Shown: positions 14,826 to 20,266 of the stretch, one piece after another | Numbering within the stretch: the first letter of the stretch is position 1 | How the letters are laid out: each line of letters begins with the position of its first letter | IMG/VR virus record: IMGVR_UViG_3300042450_000452 | Coordinates: 1 to 20,266 of that record | DNA length: 20,266 bases | From: a virus | Strand: one strand, 5' to 3' | The notes under the pieces: model-generated | The model's database searches: none | What the model was told of the DNA's origin: nothing | What the model saw: the letters and a program-made list of their open reading frames with translations, nothing else | Program-made: the position numbers and the translations under genes

Positions 14826-16100
14826 TTACAAAAGCCACGAGGGCAAGGCGTCGGCAGCGGGTGCTGCCTCGACTGCGCTAAACAACGGCGCAGCGTTCAT
14901 TACGACAGCGGGTCGGCTGTCAGATTCAGTTGCAACGGCAAGCTTGCCGGCCATCTTGACGACGTACTCCTGCTCCATGCGCTTGAGTTGGCGCTCGGTC
15001 AGTTGTACTTTGGTGCCGTCTCGCTTCTCCCAGGTCAGCTTCTCAGCCTTGGCTGGGCTTACGAGTTTGGTCTCGTAGACGCTGCCCTTGGGGATGCCCA
15101 TCTTGATCAACTTCTCGGCGATCTCATCGTCCTGCAACGCCCAGGCGCGAGAACCTCGACCGTTGACAAGCTTCAGGCCAGTGATCGCCTGGCCAGACTG
15201 CAATCGTCGCAACGCTTCCTTCTCAACACCCTCGAGCAGTTGGCGCATGAGTGGTGCCGCCTCCATGATTGACAAGATCTGGCCATCGTCCATAATGGAC
15301 GGATCTTTGTCGGCGCTTTGCTGCGCCACATCGAGTACTGTGGGCTGGAACATGATTCCAATTTCCTTCATTACGTTACTTGCAAGGGCGGCGCATGAGC
15401 CCTTCGCCTTGCAAAATTTACATTGACTCTCACCCGGCACCAGCGGTGCGTCCGGTGCATCGACAGCAGCGCCTTCGATGACCAGGCGGTCGACTATAGC
15501 CAGGATCTCGCTGATGTCAACCTCGTGCGATGTGATCGCCGGCAGTCCACGCAGCGCCATCTTGGGCTGGATGATAGTCATGCGTACCCGTTTCCACGGA
15601 TACGGTTCGCCCACATCAGCCAGGGCACCGACAGCGTAGAGTTCAAGCTGCGCGTTGCCCTCGGCCTGCACTGCGCCCATGCCATCCTTGTAGTCCACGA
15701 TCTCAAGCACATCGGTGCCGTGGATCTGGATGTCCACGGTGCCGCTCATGTCATCCCGAGCAATCAAGCGTTGTGGGTCAACCCGATGCTCGGCGATGAC
15801 CTTACAGCCTGGTTGTTCAGCAACCCGTTGCTTGACGTAATCAGTGGCAATCTTGACCCGCTGGGCACGCTCATCGTCGATAAGGAACTTGCCATCGTCA
15901 TCCTGCATGGTCTGACCGACCAGTTCTTCAGGCTCCCATGGACCGCTCAAGCAGAACTCGAGCAGGGTATGAGTGTGGGTGCCATCGATAGCGGCTGGGC
16001 CAGACCGATCTTCTGGGTACTTTGCTTCTTCCCGAATAGATCCGGGGCACAAGCCCCAGCGATGCCGCTTAGACGGGCTTAGGTTCGCGTGGGTGCTCAT
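14826..16100 (-). CDS. DUF2800 PD-(D/E)XK nuclease with Cas4/AddB-like cysteines (424 aa)
   Basis: A RecB-type nuclease. Motifs: H44 in GTHTHTLLEF, D123 in SGTVD, D136-Y-K138 in EIVDYKDG, and QLELYA (151-156). Four cysteines, C18 near the N-terminus and C227-x2-C230-x5-C236 after the nuclease core, match the iron-sulfur arrangement of Cas4 and AddB nucleases. It probably processes DNA ends for recombination or replication with the neighbouring DUF2815 protein. I use the ATG at 16100, with AAGGG seven bases upstream; an in-frame TTG two codons earlier is less likely. The C-terminal part (about 320-424) is a less conserved tail. Confidence 0.88.
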   Translation of the reverse strand: MSTHANLSPSKRHRWGLCPGSIREEAKYPEDRSGPAAIDGTHTHTLLEFCLSGPWEPEELVGQTMQDDDGKFLIDDERAQRVKIATDYVKQRVAEQPGCKVIAEHRVDPQRLIARDDMSGTVDIQIHGTDVLEIVDYKDGMGAVQAEGNAQLELYAVGALADVGEPYPWKRVRMTIIQPKMALRGLPAITSHEVDISEILAIVDRLVIEGAAVDAPDAPLVPGESQCKFCKAKGSCAALASNVMKEIGIMFQPTVLDVAQQSADKDPSIMDDGQILSIMEAAPLMRQLLEGVEKEALRRLQSGQAITGLKLVNGRGSRAWALQDDEIAEKLIKMGIPKGSVYETKLVSPAKAEKLTWEKRDGTKVQLTERQLKRMEQEYVVKMAGKLAVATESDSRPAVVMNAAPLFSAVEAAPAADALPSWLL

Positions 16101-16102
16101 GG

Positions 16103-16543
16103 TCAACCCTTGAGTGCTTCCACACCAGCGTAAAGGGCACCGTACATCTCGGGCTTGACCTCGTTGATGTTGGCGTACCCCAAACCAACCAGCACACCCT
16201 GGATCTGCGCACCCTTCTGCGGACCCAGTGCCTTGTACGATGCCATGACGTAGTCAATCACGCCCTTGCCATCGCTGAACGGGGCGCTAGAAGGGGATGC
16301 CACAGCAGGAGCGGCTGGCGCAGCTACCACCGGGGCCGGTGCGACCGCAGCGGGGATAGCTGCAAAAGTAGGAGGGGCCGGCATGGCTGGCGCCGCTACG
16401 GGTGCAGGCGCTTGCGCAACTGCCTGCGCAACCGTTGGCCAGAACGGCGCAGCCTCCGCTGCTGGTGCTGGTACGCTACCCATCCTCGCGGTAAGAGCAA
16501 TGACGGCGGCGGTGAGAGCTTCAATCTTGAGTTCGAGGGACAT
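16103..16543 (-). CDS. Ala/Pro-linker protein (146 aa)
   Basis: Three parts are visible: a short N-terminal helix (MSLELKIEALTAAVIALTAR), a long Ala/Pro-rich linker (about 22-88) and a C-terminal helical domain (VIDYVMASYKALGPQKGAQI, LVGLGYANINEVKPEMYGAL). The layout, oligomerising helix and flexible tether then domain, recurs in phage early proteins near DUF2800, with unknown function. AAGGA lies nine bases before the ATG. Its start overlaps the regulator gene by 23 bases, and its stop comes two bases before the DUF2800 ATG. Confidence 0.7.
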   Translation of the reverse strand: MSLELKIEALTAAVIALTARMGSVPAPAAEAAPFWPTVAQAVAQAPAPVAAPAMPAPPTFAAIPAAVAPAPVVAAPAAPAVASPSSAPFSDGKGVIDYVMASYKALGPQKGAQIQGVLVGLGYANINEVKPEMYGALYAGVEALKG

Positions 16544-16724
16544 ACAGTGATTCCTTACGTGGGTTGGGTTGGATTACAAGTCGATCATCAAGAAACGCCT
16601 CGATGAGTTCCCGCAAGACATCGGACGGTCTCCCGTACCTTTCTGCCTTGCGGTGGAACGCGGAACGGACACGCGCAGCGACCCTGACGGTCATGTGCGT
16701 ATCGAATTGTGGGGTGGGTGGCAT
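16521..16724 (-). CDS. Ribbon-helix-helix regulator (67 aa)
   Basis: The first gene of the leftward array. HMTVRVAARVRSAFHRKAER gives a beta strand and helix, and GRPSDVLRELIEAFLDDRL gives the second helix with the GxxSDxLR turn typical of Arc/CopG-type dimers. GAGGA lies just before the ATG. The gene abuts a divergent promoter region with an inverted repeat, so it may control its own operon and the primase-helicase. That role is inferred from position and fold. Confidence 0.78.
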   Translation of the reverse strand: MPPTPQFDTHMTVRVAARVRSAFHRKAERYGRPSDVLRELIEAFLDDRLVIQPNPRKESLYVPRTQD

Positions 16725-16743
16725 CGAATTCCTCGCTTGATGG

Positions 16744-16778
16744 TTGCCATCGTATCACGGTTGCTGTACGATGTGCAA
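16744..16778. promoter_or_regulatory. Divergent overlapping promoters with inverted repeat
   Basis: The plus strand has TTGCCA (16744-16749), a 17-base spacer and TACGAT (16767-16772), reading toward the primase-helicase. The minus strand has TTGCAC (16773-16778), an 18-base spacer and TACGAT (16749-16754) preceded by TG, an extended -10, reading toward the regulator. The two -10 boxes form the arms of an inverted repeat, CATCGTA (16748-16754) and TACGATG (16767-16773), with a 12-base spacer. The two polymerases would compete, and the repeat is a plausible operator. Confidence 0.6.
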
Positions 16779-16807
16779 CAGGTTCACGCAAACATTTCAA
16801 GGTCTCC

Positions 16808-19330
16808 ATGACAGCACAAGCGATCCCAGTCCCCAACCAGGTGCAGCAGCACCCGGCGTCGGTCGATGCGTACATCAGGCATGGTTGGAGCCTGGTGCCC
16901 ATCCCATCAGGGACCAAGGGACCGCGCACCGCAGGCTGGAACCTCAAGCCCAACGCACTCACCTCCCAGAGCGATCTGCCATTGGGCTACGGCATCGGCC
17001 TGGCGCACGCCTACAGTGGCACGATGGCCCTGGACATCGACAACTGGGATGTCACGGCGATGGTGCTCGGCCTGCAAGGGATCAACATCGGGGAACTGTA
17101 CGCCGCGTCCGATGCGGTGGTCATCGACAGTGGCAGGCTTGGGCACGGGAAGCTGCTCTACGCGATGCCTGCCGGCCTGGCGCTGGCGTCGAAGAAGATC
17201 ATCGTCGGCGGCGAGACCACTTACGAACTCCGATGCGCGACGGCGAACGGGTTGACTGTGCAGGATGTGCTGCCACCCAGCATCCACCCAGACACCCGGC
17301 AACCGTACCGATGGGCAGGGAACGGCAACTGGATGCGCTTGCCGACGATCCCCCAGCCACTGCTTGATCTGTGGCAGGACATGCTCGAGCGTGACAAGGT
17401 TCGACAGATCCGCACCAGCGAGGGTGTGGACGCATCCTGGGACGAGATCAACAACGCCATCGAGTGCATTACGCCAAACTGTCCCCGAGACGAGTGGATC
17501 AGCATCGGCATGGCGCTGCACTGGGCAGGCACCCAGACCGAGCAACTCGACCAGGGGTTCCACCTGTGGCAACAGTGGTCGGTCCAGAGCGAGGCGAAGT
17601 ACCCGGGCGACCGCGAGATCGCTACCCAGTGGGCGAGCTTCAAGGTCGACAAGGCAACTGCTGTCACATTGGGGACACTGTTTCACATTGCCCGCCGAGC
17701 CGGATGGACCCGACCGATGCCCGATGCCGCATCATTGTTTGGCAAAGTGGAAGTGCCGACAGCCCCCAAGACCATCCTGGCAGGCCTGCGGCCAGCGCCA
17801 CCCGACATCGATCTGACCCTGTTCCCTGGCATCCTGCAAACCCGTGCTAACGAGATCAGCGACAGCGTAGGGTGTGACCCCCTGGTGCCCCTGTTCGCTG
17901 GTCTGAGTGCAGTTTGCGGCGTGGTCGATGCTCAGATCCGACTCGAGTTGATGCCAGGGTTTAAGGTGCCGCCAGTGCTCTGGCTGATGACGCTGGGTGA
18001 TCCAGCGGATAAGAAGTCACCCGGCAGTCGACCGATGCTGTCCCCACTCAAAAATATCGAAGCAGACGATCGTCCCAGGTATCAGCGCGCTCTACTGGAC
18101 TGGGAAGGCAAGGAAGCAGCCTACGCCAGCGCCAAGAAGTCCTTCCTCGAGTTTTCAGCCAGCACCGATGCGATGCTTGGCGCAGACCAGGCACCCAGCG
18201 TGCCCGACCTGCCACCCCAGCCCGTGCCCATGAAGATCACGGTTTCCGACATCACGTCCCAGAAACTGGTACGCCAGGCTGCCGACCGACCGCGTGGCCT
18301 GTTGTGCCACTTAGACGAGATGAACAGCTGGGTGAAGAAACTCACCGACAAGACCAGCGGCGAGGATAGGTCAGCGTGGGTGGTCAGTTACGAGTCGGAA
18401 CGGTATGAGATGGACCGTGTCGGGGCTGGGTCAATCCATGCCGATAACCTGGCAGTGAGCGTATACGGGAACATCCAGCCGCAAGTGTTCAGGCAGAGCA
18501 TTGCCTCACTGTCAGCCGATGGGCTAATCCAGCGATTTATCCCTGCGATTCTAAGGGCAGACCGTACCAGGCTGGGCAACCCTGTTCCCGAGTGCCTGAC
18601 GAGTGCATCAGCGTGGGAACAGACCCTGCGGCTGATCTTTGCGCTGCCAGTGCAGACCTACAGGCTGGCACCCGATGCGTTTGATGCCTATAGGGGGTTC
18701 CAAGCATGGTACGAGTCGAGCAAAGCAGACGAGCGACTGCTACAGGCTGGGAACACGTTTATGACAGCGTTCGGCAAGCTCGAGGGAACGGCTGGCAGGC
18801 TGGCACTGCTGTTCCACGTTATCGAAGACCCGTTCAACCCGACAGTGTCGGCGAGTGTGGTCAACAGGGTAATCGGGTTCATCCGAGGGTATCTGATCCC
18901 AGCATTCCGCTATGCATTCGGCGAAGTGGGAGGGACATCACCCTTCGAGGGGTGGGTGACGGACTACATTTTGCATTATTGCGACCAGTCAGACATTACG
19001 CTCTCAGACGTCAAGCGTGGTGCCCGACGTCAACTTGAGGGTGTACCCGCCTGGACTGCTGATCAGTGGGTTCTAGGTGCCATGCAAGGCCTTGAATCGG
19101 CAGGATGGGTGGCCAGGATGGATGATGGCACGCGAGAAAACCAGCATTTTGCGAAATGGGCAATAAACCCGCAGCTCAGGCATCAGTTCAGCGGGCACCG
19201 AGCACAGGTCATTGCAGCCAAACAGCGTCAACTGGACGAAATCTACAAACTGAGCACAAAGCAAAAACCCCTAGTGCACGGAGCACTAGGGGTCGGCAGG
19301 GTCGACAGCGTCGACAGGAACGACGATTAG
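16808..19330 (+). CDS. Primase-polymerase / PriCT / DUF3987 helicase fusion (840 aa)
   Basis: Likely the phage primase-helicase. Residues about 15-190 form an archaeo-eukaryotic primase-polymerase domain: LDID (75-78), SGRLGHGK (108-115), ELRCATANG (140-148), then VLPPSIHP (154-161). Residues about 208-300 resemble PriCT-2 (WDEINNAIECITPNCPRDEW and IATQWASF). Residues about 340-800 are DUF3987, with a P-loop position GDPADKKSPG (397-406) and a Walker B-like LLCHLDE (498-504). The P-loop lacks the usual Gly before Lys-Ser. The ATG at 16808 has AAGG upstream. The last codons encode KPLVHGALGVGR within a terminator hairpin that serves the opposite strand. Confidence 0.88.
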   Translation: MTAQAIPVPNQVQQHPASVDAYIRHGWSLVPIPSGTKGPRTAGWNLKPNALTSQSDLPLGYGIGLAHAYSGTMALDIDNWDVTAMVLGLQGINIGELYAASDAVVIDSGRLGHGKLLYAMPAGLALASKKIIVGGETTYELRCATANGLTVQDVLPPSIHPDTRQPYRWAGNGNWMRLPTIPQPLLDLWQDMLERDKVRQIRTSEGVDASWDEINNAIECITPNCPRDEWISIGMALHWAGTQTEQLDQGFHLWQQWSVQSEAKYPGDREIATQWASFKVDKATAVTLGTLFHIARRAGWTRPMPDAASLFGKVEVPTAPKTILAGLRPAPPDIDLTLFPGILQTRANEISDSVGCDPLVPLFAGLSAVCGVVDAQIRLELMPGFKVPPVLWLMTLGDPADKKSPGSRPMLSPLKNIEADDRPRYQRALLDWEGKEAAYASAKKSFLEFSASTDAMLGADQAPSVPDLPPQPVPMKITVSDITSQKLVRQAADRPRGLLCHLDEMNSWVKKLTDKTSGEDRSAWVVSYESERYEMDRVGAGSIHADNLAVSVYGNIQPQVFRQSIASLSADGLIQRFIPAILRADRTRLGNPVPECLTSASAWEQTLRLIFALPVQTYRLAPDAFDAYRGFQAWYESSKADERLLQAGNTFMTAFGKLEGTAGRLALLFHVIEDPFNPTVSASVVNRVIGFIRGYLIPAFRYAFGEVGGTSPFEGWVTDYILHYCDQSDITLSDVKRGARRQLEGVPAWTADQWVLGAMQGLESAGWVARMDDGTRENQHFAKWAINPQLRHQFSGHRAQVIAAKQRQLDEIYKLSTKQKPLVHGALGVGRVDSVDRNDD
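19258..19293 (-). terminator. Intrinsic terminator of the right-hand leftward operon
   Basis: ACCCCTAGTGC (19267-19277) and GCACTAGGGGT (19283-19293) form a perfect 11-bp stem with a five-base loop. Read on the minus strand, TTTTTGCTTT follows, which gives a classic Rho-independent terminator. On the plus strand no T run follows, so it should act leftward only. It lies inside the coding end of the primase-helicase gene. Confidence 0.88.
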
Positions 19331-19333
19331 GGG

Positions 19334-19396
19334 TTACAGGTCCAACAGTGCTGCCAGCAGCAGCGCCAGCAGTCCGACGAGGATAGCTGTGATCAT
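19334..19396 (-). CDS. 20-aa hydrophobic micro-protein
   Basis: The ATG overlaps the HTH gene's stop as ATGA and the frame closes with TAA at 19334-19336. The product, MITAILVGLLALLLAALLDL, is a single membrane helix with almost nothing else. It is the last open frame before the terminator. Translational coupling would be needed, since no strong ribosome site is seen. It might be a small membrane effector, or only a by-product of a Leu/Ala-rich sequence. Confidence 0.4.
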   Translation of the reverse strand: MITAILVGLLALLLAALLDL

Positions 19397-19614
19397 TCGG
19401 GCACCAGTGCTGCTAGCAGGTCTGGTGCCAGGATTTCGACCAGGCACAGCACTTCCAACAGCTGCACAGCGGATGATGCAGGGGTCCTGGTGCCTGCCCG
19501 CCAGTGTCGAAGGGTGAACACTGACACCCCCATTAGTGCTGCAGTCTGGACTTTGTCCAGACCATGCCTGGCAGCAAGACCCCTAAGGGTGTCGATGAAC
19601 GAGGGTTCATTCAT
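19393..19614 (-). CDS. HTH (XRE-like) DNA-binding protein (73 aa)
   Basis: Residues about 10-45 (LRGLAARHGLDKVQTAALMG, then VSVFTLRHWRAGTRTP) form a helix-turn-helix like XRE and MqsA-type regulators, with the QTAxLMGVSVxTLRxWxxGxRxP pattern. The C-terminal helix (AVQLLEVLCLVE) may serve dimerisation. The start overlaps the upstream stop as ATGAATGA, with GGGAG nearby. It may bind the palindromes found in this operon; this is inference. Confidence 0.75.
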   Translation of the reverse strand: MNEPSFIDTLRGLAARHGLDKVQTAALMGVSVFTLRHWRAGTRTPASSAVQLLEVLCLVEILAPDLLAALVPE

Positions 19615-19828
19615 TGTCGAATGCTCCCTTCAGAGCGTGCAATGCATCGGTGAACTCGTCGCAGTCGGTGCCATAGGTCTCATACGCCTGGCACAGTTGC
19701 CAGGCTAAATCGAGTTTTTCATCCCGTTCGACAATTTGGGTCAACAGTGCAGCCACTGGCAACCCATCGGCATATGCCAGCCGTTCGGCTTCCACAGGGT
19801 CCAGGTTCAGCAGGTTAGCAGTGATCAT
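19607..19828 (-). CDS. Hypothetical acidic protein (73 aa)
   Basis: The ATG at 19828 has AAGGA seven bases upstream. The product is acidic and helical (LDPVEAERLAYADGLPVAAL, LDLAWQLCQAYETYGTDCDE). I recognise no family. Its position directly before an HTH gene, with an eight-base overlap, recalls regulator pairs or toxin-antitoxin layouts, but no toxin fold is visible. A CCTGGCA/TGCCAGG inverted repeat lies inside the gene. Confidence 0.65.
   Translation of the reverse strand: MITANLLNLDPVEAERLAYADGLPVAALLTQIVERDEKLDLAWQLCQAYETYGTDCDEFTDALHALKGAFDNE
19687..19704. repeat. Inverted repeat CCTGGCA/TGCCAGG
   Basis: Seven-base arms around CAGT, inside the 73-aa acidic gene. The half-site shares TGGCA with the palindrome at 20028-20047. 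Confidence 0.5.
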
Positions 19829-19845
19829 TTTCAGTCCTTCGAGGG

Positions 19846-20004
19846 TTATAGGGTCAATCCGGCTGCACTGGCTGCAGCCAGTGCATCAGACTTGCGGGAA
19901 AAGAACATAGGATGCTCTGGCAGGCGCAGCAGAATTTCACCAAACAGGAAAACCCAAGCATTGTTCGGTGTGAGGAAAACCAGGGAGACGATGGGTGTGG
20001 CCAT
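19846..20004 (-). CDS. Hypothetical small protein (52 aa)
   Basis: I choose the ATG at 20004, with AAGGA eight bases upstream, over longer open reading upstream, which is a shadow. The product (MATPIVSLVFLTPNNAWVFL, FGEILLRLPEHPMFFSRKSD) ends ALAAASAAGLTL. The hydrophobic start could be a small beta sheet or a weak membrane segment. I recognise no family. Its end spans a perfect 22-bp palindrome. Confidence 0.6.
   Translation of the reverse strand: MATPIVSLVFLTPNNAWVFLFGEILLRLPEHPMFFSRKSDALAAASAAGLTL
19864..19885. repeat. Perfect 22-bp palindrome
   Basis: The sequence is self-complementary over 22 bases with no spacer; its central 18 bases are CACTGGCTGCAGCCAGTG. It lies in the last codons of the 52-aa gene. 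It could be a protein-binding site or a cruciform or hairpin, and the coding for ALAAASA could have produced part of it. Confidence 0.6.
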
Positions 20005-20027
20005 GGGAATCATCCTTCGAGTGTGAA

Positions 20028-20047
20028 CACCTGGCACCTGCCAGGTG
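20028..20047. repeat. Intergenic palindrome CACCTGGCA-CC-TGCCAGGTG
   Basis: Nine-base arms with a two-base centre, in the 56-base gap between the 52-aa gene and the Cys-rich gene. It sits just upstream of the 52-aa gene's ribosome site. No T run follows on the minus strand, so it fits an operator better than a terminator. Confidence 0.65.
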
Positions 20048-20060
20048 ATAGGGTGCAGGG

Positions 20061-20266
20061 TTAGACGACAGCGCTGGCACGGGCAATCGGGATCACGCGA
20101 CGTGAGCGAGCGTCTGCAAGCTTCGCTTTGCTGCCATGAGCGCGAAACCCGATGATCACGGTCCGATCGGCTCGAGCACACAGTCCACAGGTCTGGCAGG
20201 TGACATCATCACGAGTCTGGGCAGGACAGACGACGATTGTGCGACCTGCTGGCGTCATCGTCTTCG
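20061..20266 (-). CDS. C-terminal part of a Cys-rich phage protein (partial)
   Basis: The frame is open to the window edge; an internal ATG at 20258 is probably not the true start. Visible motifs are VVCPAQTRDDVTCQTCGLCA followed by RTVIIGFRAHGSKAKLADAR. This C-P-A-x-T...C-x2-CGLC...I-x-F-x-A-H-G pattern belongs to a phage protein type I recall as DUF7227, of uncertain function, with three or four cysteines that may bind zinc. The call is from memory of the motif. The rest of the gene, and the promoter of this leftward operon, lie to the right of the window. Confidence 0.65.
   Translation of the reverse strand, partial: KTMTPAGRTIVVCPAQTRDDVTCQTCGLCARADRTVIIGFRAHGSKAKLADARSRRVIPIARASAVV

Noticed and set aside
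15423-16082. A 219-codon plus-strand open frame
   Set aside because: It is antisense to the DUF2800 nuclease gene and has no recognisable domain.
20028-20047. Palindrome considered as a terminator
   Set aside because: The loop would be only two bases and no T run follows on the minus strand, so an operator is the better reading.
20005-20181. Upstream extension of the 52-aa gene
   Set aside because: It overlaps the Cys-rich gene in another frame, while the ATG at 20004 has a clear AAGGA at good spacing.
1-20266. CRISPR arrays, tRNA genes, insertion sequences, integrase or retroelement
   Set aside because: I saw no regularly spaced repeats, tRNA-like cloverleaf, transposase, integrase or reverse transcriptase motifs on either strand.

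Overview
The window looks like part of the genome of a tailed double-stranded DNA phage. It is packed with overlapping genes, has no rRNA or tRNA, and groups its genes into virion, lysis and replication modules. Base composition and gene types suit a phage of a Gram-negative, perhaps freshwater betaproteobacterial, host. That host guess is inference; nothing in the window fixes it.

Layout. (1) 1-7325, plus strand, virion module: the end of one gene, a tail-fibre-like protein, a small DUF6321-like protein, a small cupin, three probable internal virion or DNA-ejection proteins (248, 439 and 998 aa), and two small membrane proteins. (2) 7320-16724, minus strand, one continuous leftward array of 22 genes, almost all overlapping or a few bases apart. 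In transcription order: ribbon-helix-helix regulator, Ala/Pro-linker protein, DUF2800 nuclease with four cysteines spaced like an Fe-S cluster, DUF2815 ssDNA-binding protein, family B DNA polymerase, VRR-NUC nuclease, SNF2-type helicase, a run of very small genes, a T4-type lysozyme, a three-TM holin, then eight small accessory genes including a probable winged-helix protein. (3) 16725-16807, a divergent control region with two face-to-face promoter candidates and an inverted repeat. (4) 16808-19330, plus strand, a primase-polymerase/PriCT/DUF3987 helicase fusion. (5) 19334-20266, minus strand, small genes including an HTH protein, a 20-aa hydrophobic peptide and the end of a Cys-rich protein. 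Their terminator lies antisense inside the last codons of the primase-helicase gene.

Function. Together the replication genes form a nearly self-contained replisome: priming and unwinding (primase-DUF3987), synthesis and proofreading (family B polymerase), strand protection (DUF2815), and end-processing, recombination or branch handling (DUF2800, VRR-NUC, SNF2). The lysis genes lie downstream in the same leftward array, so lysis and replication may share transcripts. The points most worth checking are the ssDNA-binding protein/polymerase junction (same frame, one stop codon, TTG start), a polymerase motif C reading NTDG, two overlapping small genes read in different frames, a set of very small genes, the terminator inside a gene, and a cluster of TGGC-type palindromes near the right edge. 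No stretch over 300 bases lacks a gene.
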